DNA of 64,000 nt from Bailinhaonella thermotolerans (lineage in GTDB: Bacteria; Actinomycetota; Actinomycetes; Streptosporangiales; Streptosporangiaceae). Below are positions 50,516 to 59,703 of this stretch, piece after piece (the stretch's first letter is position 1; every line of letters starts with the position of its first letter). Under the pieces are notes generated by a model. It saw only the letters and a list, made by a program, of their open reading frames with translations. It was not told the origin of the DNA and ran no database searches. Both the position numbers and the translations under genes were made by a program. The stretch spans positions 496,001 through 560,000 of the forward strand of contig NZ_QZEY01000001.1 of the NCBI RefSeq assembly GCF_003594875.1, in the 5' to 3' direction.

Positions 50516-51448
50516 TCAGTGGTCGCCTCCGTAAGTCTTCCGGGGGCTACGCGGCCGGGGCGAGTGCGGCAGGCCGTTGATCGCGGTCTTCGTGCCGCCG
50601 GGAGTTGAGCCTCGCAGGTCGGACAGGTCCTCGTCGCTGAGGCTGAGGGCGTCCGCCGCGAGGTTCTCCTCCAGGTGATCGAGAGAACCGGTGCCCGGGA
50701 TCGCCAGCACCGAAGGCGATGTCGCCAGCAGCGCGGCGATCGCGACCTGCGCGGTGGTCGCGCCCAGGCGTGCCGCGACCTTGCCGAGCCGTTCGGCATC
50801 GAGCGGGCCGCCGCCACCGCCGAGCGGGAAGTACGGCACGTACGCGATGCCCGCTTCCTCGCATTCCGCCAGCAGTCCCATGTCAGCGGTGTGCCGGTTC
50901 TGCACCGCCGCGACGGGCGCGATCGCCCGGGCTTCGGCCAACTGCGCGGCGTCGACGTTGCTGACGCCCAGGTGCCGGATCAGCCCCTCCGCGCGGAGCC
51001 CGGCCAATACCGCGAACCGTTCGGCGATCGACTCGCCCCCTGGTCCGGCCATCCCGCCGACCCGCAGATATACCAGGTCGAGCCGGTCCAGGCCGAGAGA
51101 GCGCAGATCCGCCTCGACCAGGCCGCGCAACTGATCAGACGTCGCCTGCTCGCTCGGCACACCGTTGGGTCCGCGCAGCGGCCCGACCTTCGTGGCGATC
51201 ACCAGGTCGTCACGGTAGGGGGTCAAGGCCGTACGGATCAGTTCGTTGGCCCGCACCGCGCCCCGGCCGTAGAAGCCCGCCGTGTCGATGTGGTTCACGC
51301 CCGACTCCACGGCGCGCCGCAACACGTCGATGCCGCTCTCCGGAGCTCGCGGCGGGCCGTCGAAGGTGCCCGTCGCCAGGCGCATCGCGCCGAAGCCGAG
51401 CCGGTTGATGGTCAGATCTCCGCCGAGGGAGAAGGTCTCGATCGTCAT
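50516..51448 (-). CDS. Aldo/keto reductase
   Basis: 310 aa, AKR fold. Catalytic Asp and Tyr are in NHIDTAGFYGRGAV and Lys in LVIATKVG. The catalytic His usually found in DLYLLH is replaced: LDRLDLVYLRVGG. This is a recurring variant in actinobacterial AKRs, so activity is possible but altered. The NADPH-binding C-terminal segment (VLAIPGTGSLDHLEENLAA) is intact. It is divergent from the LuxR-type regulator at 51515 across 66 bp containing an inverted repeat. Confidence 0.88.
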   Translation of the reverse strand: MTIETFSLGGDLTINRLGFGAMRLATGTFDGPPRAPESGIDVLRRAVESGVNHIDTAGFYGRGAVRANELIRTALTPYRDDLVIATKVGPLRGPNGVPSEQATSDQLRGLVEADLRSLGLDRLDLVYLRVGGMAGPGGESIAERFAVLAGLRAEGLIRHLGVSNVDAAQLAEARAIAPVAAVQNRHTADMGLLAECEEAGIAYVPYFPLGGGGGPLDAERLGKVAARLGATTAQVAIAALLATSPSVLAIPGTGSLDHLEENLAADALSLSDEDLSDLRGSTPGGTKTAINGLPHSPRPRSPRKTYGGDH

Positions 51449-51488
51449 GAGGCCATGGTGTGCGCCGCCACGGCGCCCGGCGAGCTCG

Positions 51489-51504
51489 TGGCAGCTTGCT
51501 GCCA
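51489..51504. promoter_or_regulatory. Inverted repeat in the AKR/regulator gap
   Basis: Perfect arms TGGCAGC and GCTGCCA with a 2-bp spacer, ending 11 bp before the regulator's ATG and 41 bp upstream of the AKR start. Either an operator or a short mRNA hairpin at the ribosome site. Confidence 0.5.
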
Positions 51505-51514
51505 GACTGGCGGG

Positions 51515-52192
51515 ATGCGGAACGAACAGGTGTTCTCAGTACGAGGGGACGCAGAGCTGGTCGCGCGTGCCGGTCATCTCTTCGAGTCCGCGCTGACGGA
51601 GTTCCTCTGCGCCGCCCGGGACCTCAAGACCTGGTCGCAGCCGGAGGCCAGGGCGGCGATCCGGAACCGGATGCGCGCTGCGGATCTCTCCGGCTTCACC
51701 TCTCGCAAACTGCTCAGCCCGGTTGCACTCGCCGACGAGGAGGCCCGCGCGCACCTGAGGCAGGTGCAGAGCAAGGGTGCCCTCGTTCGGATCAGCGGCT
51801 CGCGACTGCCGCACGAGACCATCCTCATTGACCGGCGGGTGATGATCCTCGCCGGCCGGGAAACCCCCACCGGCCGCGAGTACACCGTGACGACGTCGCG
51901 GATCCTGGTCGAAGGGGTCCACTCCCTGTTCCAGGCGATCTGGGACAGCGCCCTCGATTTCGACGCCTATCTGCGCGGCAACGTCCCCCACCTCGACGCC
52001 GACGGCCGCAGGATCCTCGAAGCCCTCGGTTCGGGGCTCACCGACGAATCGGCGGCCAAACGGCTCGGTGTCTCGCTACGCACCTACCGGCGGCGCGTGG
52101 CCGAACTGATAGCCAAGCTCGAAGCCGACTCCCGCTTCCAGGCCGGGCTGCGTGCGGGCGAGCTGGGGCTGCCCCGCCAAAGACCGTACTGA
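51515..52192 (+). CDS. LuxR-type helix-turn-helix regulator with TrmB-like sensor region
   Basis: 225 aa. The N-terminal two-thirds resembles the PLD-like or TrmB-type sensor part of actinobacterial regulators (SGSRLPHETILIDRRVMILAGRETPTG, then SRILVEGVHSLFQAIWDSA). The C-terminal LuxR-like HTH is at about 165-215: DGRRILEALGSGLTDESAAKRLGVSLRTYRRRVAELIAKLEADSRFQAG. This form normally has a longer N-terminal TrmB HTH, which is short or missing here. It probably regulates the divergent AKR. Confidence 0.82.
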   Translation: MRNEQVFSVRGDAELVARAGHLFESALTEFLCAARDLKTWSQPEARAAIRNRMRAADLSGFTSRKLLSPVALADEEARAHLRQVQSKGALVRISGSRLPHETILIDRRVMILAGRETPTGREYTVTTSRILVEGVHSLFQAIWDSALDFDAYLRGNVPHLDADGRRILEALGSGLTDESAAKRLGVSLRTYRRRVAELIAKLEADSRFQAGLRAGELGLPRQRPY

Positions 52193-52369
52193 TCGCGTCC
52201 CTTCAGCGGTCCGCACACCTGAGCACTTCGGGGCACGGAAGCAACCGCCGCGTCAACCCCACTGATCGCGGCGACGTCCGCGGGCAAGGGTCGCCTGTTG
52301 CGGATTCGGCAACGTTATTTGCTGCGAAACGCTGGAATCGATCACTGTCCTGCCCTGGAGGTGACAGTG

Positions 52370-53641
52370 ATGGAGAACCATCGCCATGTTGTGGATGTGG
52401 AAGCGGTCCCGGAGGGCTCCGCGGGCGGGGCGGGGAATGCCCCGGCCCCGGCCCCGGCCGGCGGGCGGGCGTTGCCGCTGGGGGTCTATCTGCTGGCGTT
52501 CAGCCTGTTCGCCATGGGGAGCGCGGAGTTCCTGCTCGCCGGGGTGCTGCCCGCGGTGGCGGCCGACATCGACGTGAGCCTGGCCGCGGCGGGCGGGCTG
52601 ATCACCGCGTTCGCGGTCGGGGTCGTCATCGGCGGCCCGCCGTTCGCGGTCGTCAGCCTGCGGTGGCCCCGCCGTACCGCGCTCGTGCTGACCCAGGTGA
52701 TCTTCGCCGCCTGCGTCGCCGCCGGGCTGGTCATCGGCAGCTACCCGGCGCTGCTGGTCACCCGGTTCGCGGCCGGGCTCGCCTACGCGGGCTTCTTCGC
52801 CATCGCGGCGACCACCGCGGTCAGCCTGGTCACCCCCGACCGGGCGGCCCGCGCGTCGGGCGTCGTGGTCAGCGGCCTGAGCCTGGCCATGATCCTCGGC
52901 GGTCCCGCCGGGACCCTCATCGGGTACCACGTCGGCTGGGCGGGCGGGTTCTGGCTCGTGGTGGCCCTCACCCTGGTCGCCGCGCTCGCCGTGGCGGTCG
53001 CGATGCCGCGTACGGCGGGCGGCCCGGAACCGAGCGTGCGGCGGGAGCTGCGGACCCTGCGGCGGCCGCGCCTGTGGCTCGTCTTCGCGGCCACCCTGCT
53101 CAGCACCGCGTCGTACATGATCACGTTCAACTACCTGGCGGAGCTGCTCGACCGCGTCACCGGGATCCCGGACGCGTGGATCGCGCTCGTCCTCATGCTG
53201 TTCGGCGTCGGAGCGTACCTCGGGCTGGCGATCGGCGGCCGCGTCTCCGACCGGTGGCCGCACCACGCCCTCGTCGCAGGGGCGGCCGGGATCGCCGTGT
53301 GCTCCGCGCTGATCGCCGTGCTGGCGCGGCACGCCCTGGCCGTCGTGCCGCTCGTGCTGCTGCTCGGCGTGGCCGGGTTCGTGCTCAACCCGGCCATCTA
53401 CGGCCGGGTGTTCACGATCGCCTCCGACGCCCCCACCCTCGCGGGCGCGTCCGTGGTGTCGGCGTTCCAGCTCGGCATCAGCCTGGTGCCCCTGCCGGCC
53501 GGTCTCGCCCTCAACGCGGGCGCCTCGGTCACCAGCGTCGCGTGGATCGGCGCCGTCCTGGCCGTGCTCACGATCCCCGTCGCCCTCGCCGAGCGCGCCG
53601 CCGGCCGGCCCCGGCCGGCGGCCGCCGCGAGGCCGAGCTGA
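52370..53641 (+). CDS. MFS transporter (Cmx/AraJ-like)
   Basis: 423 aa with 12 helices after a 30-residue Ala/Pro-rich start. FSLFAMGSAEFLLAGVLPAVAADIDVSLAAAGGLITAFAVGVVIG is the family signature of chloramphenicol-resistance/AraJ exporters; VSLRWPRRTALVLTQ is motif A. CTGGAGGTGACAGTG precedes the ATG; a GTG at 52361 is an alternative. Same family as the transporter at 48483, but not a recent duplicate. No regulator is adjacent on its 5' side apart from the LuxR-type gene, which is co-directional. Confidence 0.9.
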   Translation: MENHRHVVDVEAVPEGSAGGAGNAPAPAPAGGRALPLGVYLLAFSLFAMGSAEFLLAGVLPAVAADIDVSLAAAGGLITAFAVGVVIGGPPFAVVSLRWPRRTALVLTQVIFAACVAAGLVIGSYPALLVTRFAAGLAYAGFFAIAATTAVSLVTPDRAARASGVVVSGLSLAMILGGPAGTLIGYHVGWAGGFWLVVALTLVAALAVAVAMPRTAGGPEPSVRRELRTLRRPRLWLVFAATLLSTASYMITFNYLAELLDRVTGIPDAWIALVLMLFGVGAYLGLAIGGRVSDRWPHHALVAGAAGIAVCSALIAVLARHALAVVPLVLLLGVAGFVLNPAIYGRVFTIASDAPTLAGASVVSAFQLGISLVPLPAGLALNAGASVTSVAWIGAVLAVLTIPVALAERAAGRPRPAAAARPS

Positions 53642-53849
53642 CGCCCCCTCGCCGGAACGCGCCCCTCGGCGGAACGCCCGCTATCCCCCGGATCCGGGAG
53701 AGAGCGGGCGCCTCGGTCACACCACCGTTCGCACAGAGCGGAGTCCCCATGCGAGACCTGGGCGGGGCCGTCGAAGCACACCCGCTCCCCAGCCGGGCCG
53801 GTCCGAAATTCGATGGCTTCCCCGCGGCGGCCGCCGTTAGCGTGTCGCG

Positions 53850-54722
53850 GTGATTTACGAGCATCCTCTGGCGTACGTCCTCGGGCTTGAGGGCATCGCG
53901 CTGATGCGGGCCTACACCGGCGAGCACGACCGCGCGTTCGTCGAGGCCCGCCTGGCCGAGATCCGCAGGTTCCTTGACGACGACTCGCTGTCCGGGGCCG
54001 CCGTGGAGGTTACCCGCGTGGACAGCGTGGACGGTTACCGGATCTGGTCGCGGACCTACGACCGGCCCAACGCCGCGTTCGACGCCGACGAGCCCTTCAT
54101 CAGGGAGATCGTCGAGGCGCTGCCGGTCGGCGACGCGCTGGACGCCGCGTGCGGCACCGGCAGGATCTCGGCCTGCCTGGCCGGCCTCGGTCACCGGGTG
54201 CGCGGCGTGGACAGCTCGCCCGACATGCTGGAGCACGCGCGCCGGCGGCTGCCGGAGGCGGAGTTCCAGGTGGGCGAGCTGGCCGCGCTGCCGGTGCCCG
54301 ACGAGGCCGTCGACCTGGTGGTCTGCTCGCTGGCGCTGACGCATGTGCCCGCGCTGGACCCGGTGCTGGCCGAGTTCGCCCGGGTGCTGCGGCCCGGCGG
54401 GCACCTGGTGATCGCCGACATCCATCCCGAGGGCGTGGCGCGCGGCTCGATCCCGTCAATACGGCTGGCCGACGGGCGGCCGGGCCGGGTGGCCAGCCAC
54501 CGTCACCTGGTCGGCGACTACCTGCGGGCCGCGCTGGCGGCGGGGCTGCGGGTACGGCGCTGCGAGGAGCCCAGGCACCCGCAGGGGGAACCGGGCGAGC
54601 GGACCGGCGAGCTCGCGCCGTGGGACGTGTGGCCGTGGGCGCTGTACGGCCTGGCCCCGGAGGCGGCGCAGGCGGCCGTCGCCGGCACCCCGGCCATGCT
54701 GTTCTGGCACTTCCAGCGTTAG
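53850..54722 (+). CDS. SAM-dependent methyltransferase
   Basis: 290 aa from a GTG at 53850. SAM motif I is ALDAACGTGRISACLAGLGHRVRGVDSSPDML (class I fold), the post-I acidic residue is Asp in GVDSS, and motif III is LRPGGHLVIADIHPEG. The N-terminal 80 residues form a helical extension. It is typical of actinobacterial small-molecule methyltransferases; the substrate is unknown. It converges on a degraded hydrolase and shares no operon with the upstream MFS gene (208-bp gap). Confidence 0.88.
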   Translation: MIYEHPLAYVLGLEGIALMRAYTGEHDRAFVEARLAEIRRFLDDDSLSGAAVEVTRVDSVDGYRIWSRTYDRPNAAFDADEPFIREIVEALPVGDALDAACGTGRISACLAGLGHRVRGVDSSPDMLEHARRRLPEAEFQVGELAALPVPDEAVDLVVCSLALTHVPALDPVLAEFARVLRPGGHLVIADIHPEGVARGSIPSIRLADGRPGRVASHRHLVGDYLRAALAAGLRVRRCEEPRHPQGEPGERTGELAPWDVWPWALYGLAPEAAQAAVAGTPAMLFWHFQR

Positions 54723-54794
54723 GGACCGCTCGGGCGGCATCCGTCAGGGGGGCCGCCCACGCCGGGAGTGTGCGCCGGCCGCCTCGGCGGCTCC

Positions 54795-55240
54795 CTACTT
54801 GCTCAGCACCCGCCCCAGCGGCTCCGGGCCTTCCTCCAGCGCCGCGACCGCCGCGCGCCAGCCGGCCATCCCCGGGGTAGAGGGCGCCGCGCCGGTAGGC
54901 CGACGTGAGCCGCTGGAGCACCGCGACTCGCTCGGGGCTCTCGTCGGTCGTCTCGGCGACGCCGTGGCGATTCCGCCGAGCGAGTGCTCCGCGCCGAACA
55001 GCGTGAGCAGGCTCTTGTCCCCGGGGCTCATGAAGTACGGGTCGGTGAACCAGTCCGGCCCGCGAACCGTCAGCGGGGACCTGTCCTGGTCCCCCGCGAC
55101 CACGAGGGCCGGCGTGGTCATGCCGTCGAAGGACGGGTTCATGAAGGGGAAGTGCTCGGCGGCGAACGGGGACAGGTCGTCCCCGCCCCGTCCGTCCAGG
55201 GCCCATTCACGGCCGACGCCCGCCAGGCGCCGCCATCGCC
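54795..55240 (-). pseudogene. Alpha/beta hydrolase, C-terminal remnant with two frameshifts
   Basis: The minus strand reads EWALDGRGGDDLSPFAAEHFPFMNPSFDGMTTPALVVAG in fragments, then GDQDRSPLTVRGPDWFTDPY and GAEHSLGGIA up to 54968. Homology continues in another frame (VAETTDESPERVAVLQRLTSAY) to about 54868, then returns to the first frame for VAALEEGPEPLGRVLSK. The nucleophile domain and the whole N-terminus are absent. Catalytic Asp (GDQD) and His (AEHS) survive. Two compensating frameshifts and a 5' truncation mark it as dead. Confidence 0.75.
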
Positions 55241-55272
55241 GTACGCCCGAGGGGACCGGGAGGCGGTCCGGG

Positions 55273-55764
55273 CTAGAGGGGGAGGCGGACGATCACTTCG
55301 CCGTTGACGTCGAGGTCGCCGGTCGGGGTGAAGCCGAGGCGGGCGTAGAACCCGGCGGGGCCGTCCTCGGCCGCGACGTAGCTGGTCAGGAGTTCGGTGG
55401 CGCCGTGCTCCCGGATGAGGTCGGCGACCCGGCGGACCGTGGCCGCGCCGTACCCCCGGCCCTGGTGGCGCTCGTCGATGAGCAGCCGCCACAGGAACCA
55501 GGGCCCGATGATCTCCGGAGGCCGGGGCGCGACGTCCCAGCTCAGCATCACGAAACCGACGGGCTCACCGCCCGCGTGGACCGCGCGGAACCACGGGTTC
55601 GCCTCGGGGTGGGCCGCCGCGTCCGCCAGGGACCGCCGCACCGACTCGACGAACCGCCGCTGGCCGGGCGCCACCCGCAGCGCGAGGACCGCCTCCCGGT
55701 TGTCCTCGCCGATCTCCCGCAGTTCCACGTCCACGGCAGGGTCCTCCGTCTCCTCGCCCTCCAC
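55273..55764 (-). CDS. GNAT family N-acetyltransferase
   Basis: 163 aa. The acetyl-CoA binding motif A reads LLIDERHQGRGYGAATVRRVAD (Q/RxxGxG/A), with motif B AAEDGPAGFYARLGFTPTGD following. The N-terminal part, VELREIGEDNREAVLALRVAPGQRRFVES, is characteristic of spermine/spermidine-acetyltransferase-like (PaiA/BltD-type) members. The substrate is therefore perhaps a polyamine or aminosugar. It lies next to the hydrolase remnant, with no operon partner. Confidence 0.88.
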   Translation of the reverse strand: MEGEETEDPAVDVELREIGEDNREAVLALRVAPGQRRFVESVRRSLADAAAHPEANPWFRAVHAGGEPVGFVMLSWDVAPRPPEIIGPWFLWRLLIDERHQGRGYGAATVRRVADLIREHGATELLTSYVAAEDGPAGFYARLGFTPTGDLDVNGEVIVRLPL

Positions 55765-55944
55765 CGGGGCAGACTAGCCGCGCCCGGGGTACGGCGGGCA
55801 GGCCGCTTCAGGGTACGGCGGGCAGGGCTCCGCCGGCGGGGTACGGCGAGCGGGGCCGCGCCGTACCCGCACGGGCGGCGGAGACCGAAACGGACGCGGC
55901 GAGCAGCGGTGATCGGGACGGGTGCGGCGGGCAACGGTGATCGT

Positions 55945-57039
55945 TCAGTCCGCGGCGTCGAGGTGGACCTGGTCGATGTCGTCGCCCAGGAAGGCGGCCA
56001 GGTCCTGGGCTTCGGCGCGGACGGCCCGCCGTTCCAGGTCGGTGAAGGGGCGCAGGGGGCTGATGCGGAGCCGGGGACCGCGCACCGTCCAGGTGGCGGC
56101 GACGCGCCCGTCGACCAGGACCATGCGGCGGCCCGCGACGGACAGGCCGAGGTGGGGGGCGTCGATGACGCGGGAACGGTCGTGGTAGCCGAGGATGGCG
56201 TTGTCGTACGCCGGCAGGAACCGGACCGGGGCCGGAGTGCCGGGGTCGGGGCGGGGCGCGTCGGGCAGATCGAGCAGTTCGCGTCCGCGTTCGTCGCGGA
56301 AGACGACCAGTTCTCCCCGGACGGCCTTGACCGCGGCGGGCAGCCCGGCCAGGCCGCACCAGGCGCGCAGGTCCGCGGCGGACGCGGGCCCGTAGGCGGC
56401 CAGGTAGCGGCGCAGCAGCCGCTGCCCGACCGGGTCGCCGTCGCCGCCGGGCAGCGACTCGACGTCCCGGCCCAGCCAGGTCGCCAGCGGCAGGTTGCGC
56501 ACGCCGGCCCGCTGCCGCCACAGGCCGCGGGGCGGGAGCTGGACCATGGGGATGAGGGCCGTGACGAGCAGCTCGCCCAGGACCCGGCGCGGCGTCCCGG
56601 GCCACCGGTCCCCGAGGGCCTGCGCGAGCTCGCTCAGCGTGCGCGGCCGCCCGTCGGCCACGACCTCGCGCCCGGCGGCGGCCAGCTCGTCCAGGTCGAC
56701 GCCGGCCAGAGCGCGCCCGTGGGCGCCCAGCGCCCGGCGGCGCAGCATGGCGTCGTGGCGGGCCCGCCAGGCGAGCGCGTCGTCGGAGGCGACGAGGTGG
56801 ACGGTGCGGCGCATCAGGTGGGTGCGCACCACCTCGCGGCCGGTCAGCGCGTCGTCCAGGTGCTCGGGCCGGAAGCCGGCCAGGCGGGACCACAGCCCGA
56901 TGAACGGCTCCTGGGGCTCCTGCGCCTGCACGCCGCACAGATGGGCCACCGCCTGCCGTACGGATGACGTGGCGCGCGCGAGCAGGTGCTGGCGGGCCAG
57001 GGTGGCGCGGTTGAGGGCGCGGGTGCCGAGGACGGTCAT
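55945..57039 (-). CDS. AlkZ/YcaQ-like winged-helix protein
   Basis: 364 aa of the HTH_42 (winged-helix DNA-binding domain, DUF1006) family, which includes DNA glycosylases AlkZ and YcaQ that act on bulky and crosslinked bases. The N-terminal GVQAQEPQEPFIGLWSRL contains the QxQ motif identified with catalysis in that family. Three winged-helix-like segments and a C-terminal barrel (VDGRVAATWTVRGPRLRI) follow. Some members are self-resistance glycosylases in producers of DNA-alkylating natural products; others act in general repair. The ATG at 57039 overlaps the stop of a truncated reductase fragment. Confidence 0.83.
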   Translation of the reverse strand: MTVLGTRALNRATLARQHLLARATSSVRQAVAHLCGVQAQEPQEPFIGLWSRLAGFRPEHLDDALTGREVVRTHLMRRTVHLVASDDALAWRARHDAMLRRRALGAHGRALAGVDLDELAAAGREVVADGRPRTLSELAQALGDRWPGTPRRVLGELLVTALIPMVQLPPRGLWRQRAGVRNLPLATWLGRDVESLPGGDGDPVGQRLLRRYLAAYGPASAADLRAWCGLAGLPAAVKAVRGELVVFRDERGRELLDLPDAPRPDPGTPAPVRFLPAYDNAILGYHDRSRVIDAPHLGLSVAGRRMVLVDGRVAATWTVRGPRLRISPLRPFTDLERRAVRAEAQDLAAFLGDDIDQVHLDAAD

Positions 57040-57170
57040 GGCATCGCCCCCAGGCGGGTCACGCGGATGCGGTCAGAGTGGCCGGTTTCGCCCGGTTCGC
57101 CGAACATCATGGTCCCCAGACCGTACGCGCTGATCTCGATGCCTGTCCGTCCCGGCTTCCGCATCCGCAC
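57036..57170 (-). pseudogene. Aldo/keto reductase, N-terminal stub
   Basis: 44 codons from a GTG at 57170 (or the ATG at 57164): MRKPGRTGIEISAYGLGTMMFGE, the first strand of an AKR with the LGTMMFG motif. Homology stops after about 30 residues (ETGHSDRIRV); the catalytic residues are all lost. Its TGA overlaps the start of the AlkZ-like gene by 4 bp. The missing body has been replaced by, or deleted up to, the AlkZ-like gene. Confidence 0.65.
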
Positions 57171-57244
57171 GGTGAGTCGTTCCTTCCGCCGGCGCGGGGT
57201 CCGGCCGGCCGTACGGGCCGGCGACGTGGACCGCCGGGCCCGGT

Positions 57245-57667
57245 TCAGCCGGTGCGGGGGGCGGCGACGTCCAGGACCCAGGTGACGCCGAAGCGGTCGG
57301 TGAGCATGCCGTACAGCGGCGCCCACCGCGCGGGCTCCAGCGGGCGCACGACGGTCGAGCCCTCGGCGAGCCTGCCCCACAGGGCGCGGATCTCCTCGGC
57401 GTCGTCACCGCGCACGGAGACGAAGAACGGGTTCTCGCCCTGGTTCCAGGGCAGCCGCGAGGGCACGTCGTAGGCCATGACGTGGAAGCCGTTGGCGGCG
57501 GTCACCTCGCCCCACATCACCCAGCCGGCCTCGCTCTCGTCCTGTACGGCGTTGGCGTCCTCGTAGGTGATCGCGACGGCGCGCCCGCCGAAGACGGACC
57601 GGTAGAAGTCCAGCGCCTCGCGCGCGGCGCCCCGGAAGTTCAGGTGCGTGGTGGTGGTGACGGACAT
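57245..57667 (-). CDS. VOC family protein (PhnB/DUF1428-like)
   Basis: 140 aa from an ATG with AAGGAG six bases upstream. LNFRGAAREALDFYRSVFGGRAVAITYED and the closing LYGMLTDRFGVTWVLDVA match the PhnB-like (3-demethylubiquinone-9 3-methyltransferase-like) branch of the VOC superfamily. These proteins form single-domain dimers and their reactions are mostly unknown. It lies just upstream of the AKR stub and the AlkZ-like gene on the same strand. Confidence 0.9.
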   Translation of the reverse strand: MSVTTTTHLNFRGAAREALDFYRSVFGGRAVAITYEDANAVQDESEAGWVMWGEVTAANGFHVMAYDVPSRLPWNQGENPFFVSVRGDDAEEIRALWGRLAEGSTVVRPLEPARWAPLYGMLTDRFGVTWVLDVAAPRTG

Positions 57668-58051
57668 GATCTGCTCCTTGATCGGCTGTGCTGGGTACGC
57701 CGGTGGCCGCCGCCGTGCCCGTGGGGAGGCCTCCCGGGCGGCGCGGGTGCCAGCCTGCCGGGGGTGGAGGTCAGGGGGTGTCCTGCACTGCGCCGTCCGG
57801 CGTCCGTCCGGCCCGCGTCGCGCGCCGATTCGGCCGGGGAGGGTGGCCGGGGCGGCCGCGCGAGGGGTCCCGATCTCGGACGGACCAGGTAAAACGGGCC
57901 GTCCGGCCACCAGGGGTGATCTTTACGCGTATGACGGGGCAACTTTTCGCTCGCACGGGAAATGACAGCAGGGGGTTCCCGCCGGGGCCCGCCCCGAGCC
58001 GGCCGGCGACCATCGGCCGTACCGGCAGGACGCGAACACGAGGGATGAGCC
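57668..58051. other. Divergent intergenic region, no gene seen
   Basis: This 384-bp gap separates two divergent VOC genes. No frame has a ribosome site or a recognisable product. It contains AT-rich patches near 57910-57965 that may hold the promoter of the gene at 58052, but no clear -10/-35 pair or repeat. Confidence 0.45.
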
Positions 58052-58540
58052 ATGACCGTCGCCAGCACGCCGATGAACCTCACCCAGCCCGCCCACGTGG
58101 GGATCTCGGTGTCGGACCTGGACGCCTCGATCGCGTTCTACTCCGCGCTCACCGGGCGCGACCCCGTCGCACGGGGCACGATGGACAGTGTGCCGTTCGG
58201 CGGGTCCCAGGGGCTGCCCACCGCCAGGCTGCGCTACGCCACGATCAACCTGGACGGCCTCGGCATCGACCTCATCGAGTTCCAGGAGCCGCGCGGCGAA
58301 CGCACGAACGGCAGGGCCAACCGCCCCGGCTCCATGCACCTCTGCTTCAAGGTCGACGACTTCGACGAGGTGTACCGGCGCATGAAGGAGGCCGGCCACG
58401 ACTTCCTCGGCGAGGACTACACCTTCCTCGCCGGCGAGGTCACCCCCGACGAAGCCCTCGGCACCAAGGTCGCCTACTTCAACGACCCCGACGGCACCAA
58501 CCTGGAGATCATCCAGCCCAAGGGCGGGTTCGCCCGCTGA
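58052..58540 (+). CDS. VOC family (glyoxalase I-like) protein
   Basis: 162 aa. Both halves of the VOC fold are present: PAHVGISVSDLDASIAFYSALTGRDPVARG and MHLCFKVDDFDEVYRRMKEAGHDF ... YFNDPDGTNLEIIQPK. The metal-ligand positions are His in HVGIS, His in MHLCF and Glu in LEIIQ, consistent with a metal-dependent lyase or dioxygenase. GAGGGATGAGCC precedes the ATG. It is 126 bp upstream of a co-directional AKR, possibly a carbonyl-detoxifying pair. Confidence 0.9.
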   Translation: MTVASTPMNLTQPAHVGISVSDLDASIAFYSALTGRDPVARGTMDSVPFGGSQGLPTARLRYATINLDGLGIDLIEFQEPRGERTNGRANRPGSMHLCFKVDDFDEVYRRMKEAGHDFLGEDYTFLAGEVTPDEALGTKVAYFNDPDGTNLEIIQPKGGFAR

Positions 58541-58665
58541 CGGCCCCGGCCACCGTACGGCCCGCCCCGGCGGTCACTCGCCCGCGACCCGGGGGAACGC
58601 CCCCTCAGCGCCGGACCGCCCGCCATACCCTCACCGACCGCGACGCGTAAGGAACCGGACCACCC

Positions 58666-59487
58666 ATGACCGTCACCACCGTGAAGCTGAACAACGGCGT
58701 CGAGATCCCCCGGCTCGGCTTCGGCGTCTTCCAGGTCCCCGAAGACGAGACCGCCGCCGCCGTCACCGCCGCGCTCCAGGCCGGCTACCGCAGCGTCGAC
58801 ACCGCCGCGATCTACGGTAACGAGGCCGGCGTCGGCCGCGCGCTGGCCGCCTCGGGCCTGCCCCGCGAGGAACTGTTCATCACCACCAAGCTGTGGAACA
58901 CCGACCAGGGCCACGACGCCGCCCTGCGCGCCTTCGACGCCAGCCTCGCCCGCCTCGGCCTCGACTACGTGGACCTGTACCTCATCCACTGGCCGGCCCC
59001 CGCCCGCGACCTGTACACGGACTCCTGGCGCGCCCTCGAACGCCTGGCCCGGGAGGGCCGGATCCGCGCCGCCGGCGTCTCCAACTTCCAGCCCGCCCAC
59101 CTCAAGCGCCTGATGGACGGCAGCGACCTGGTCCCCGCGGTCAACCAGATCGAGCTTCACCCCGGCCTCCAGCAGGCCGAGCTGCGCGCCTTCCACGCCG
59201 AGCACGGCATCGCCACCGAGGCGTGGAGCCCGCTGGCCCAGGGCGCGGTCCTCGGCGACCCGGAGATCACGGCGATCGCCGCCCGGACCGGCAAGTCCCC
59301 CGCCCAGGTGGTGCTGCGCTGGCACCTGCAACTGGGCAACATCGTCATCCCCAAGTCGGTCACCCCGGCCCGCATCCGCGAGAACCTCGACGTGTTCGAC
59401 TTCGAGCTCACCGACGAGGACATGGCGTCCATCGCCACCAGCGACCGCGGCCTGCGCACCGGCCCGAACCCAGACGAGTTCAACTGA
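58666..59487 (+). CDS. Aldo/keto reductase (AKR5, 2,5-diketo-D-gluconate reductase-like)
   Basis: 273 aa with the complete AKR tetrad: Asp and Tyr (SVDTAAIYGNEAGVG), Lys (LFITTKLWN) and His (VDLYLIHWPAP). The NADPH site (VIPKSVTPARIRENLDVFDFEL) and FGVFQVP opening place it in the AKR5 group of diketo-gulonate and methylglyoxal reductases. AAGGA lies upstream of the ATG. Broad-range carbonyl reduction is likely. Confidence 0.94.
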   Translation: MTVTTVKLNNGVEIPRLGFGVFQVPEDETAAAVTAALQAGYRSVDTAAIYGNEAGVGRALAASGLPREELFITTKLWNTDQGHDAALRAFDASLARLGLDYVDLYLIHWPAPARDLYTDSWRALERLAREGRIRAAGVSNFQPAHLKRLMDGSDLVPAVNQIELHPGLQQAELRAFHAEHGIATEAWSPLAQGAVLGDPEITAIAARTGKSPAQVVLRWHLQLGNIVIPKSVTPARIRENLDVFDFELTDEDMASIATSDRGLRTGPNPDEFN

Positions 59488-59703
59488 CCGTGAAGATGCC
59501 CGTGGCGACGCTCCGCCGGTCCGGCCCGTCAACCGGCTGACGTCCTCCGGCGGACCCGCTCGGGATTCGCCGGCTCGCCGGGCCCGCGCCTGCCGTACAC
59601 CTCGGCGACGGGGCTCTTCCGAGCGGTGCGATCTGGCAGGGGACCTCGCCCTGCCCGCCCGCGGGGACGGCGTGCACCTCGGCGATGGGCGGGCGCGCAC
59701 AGG

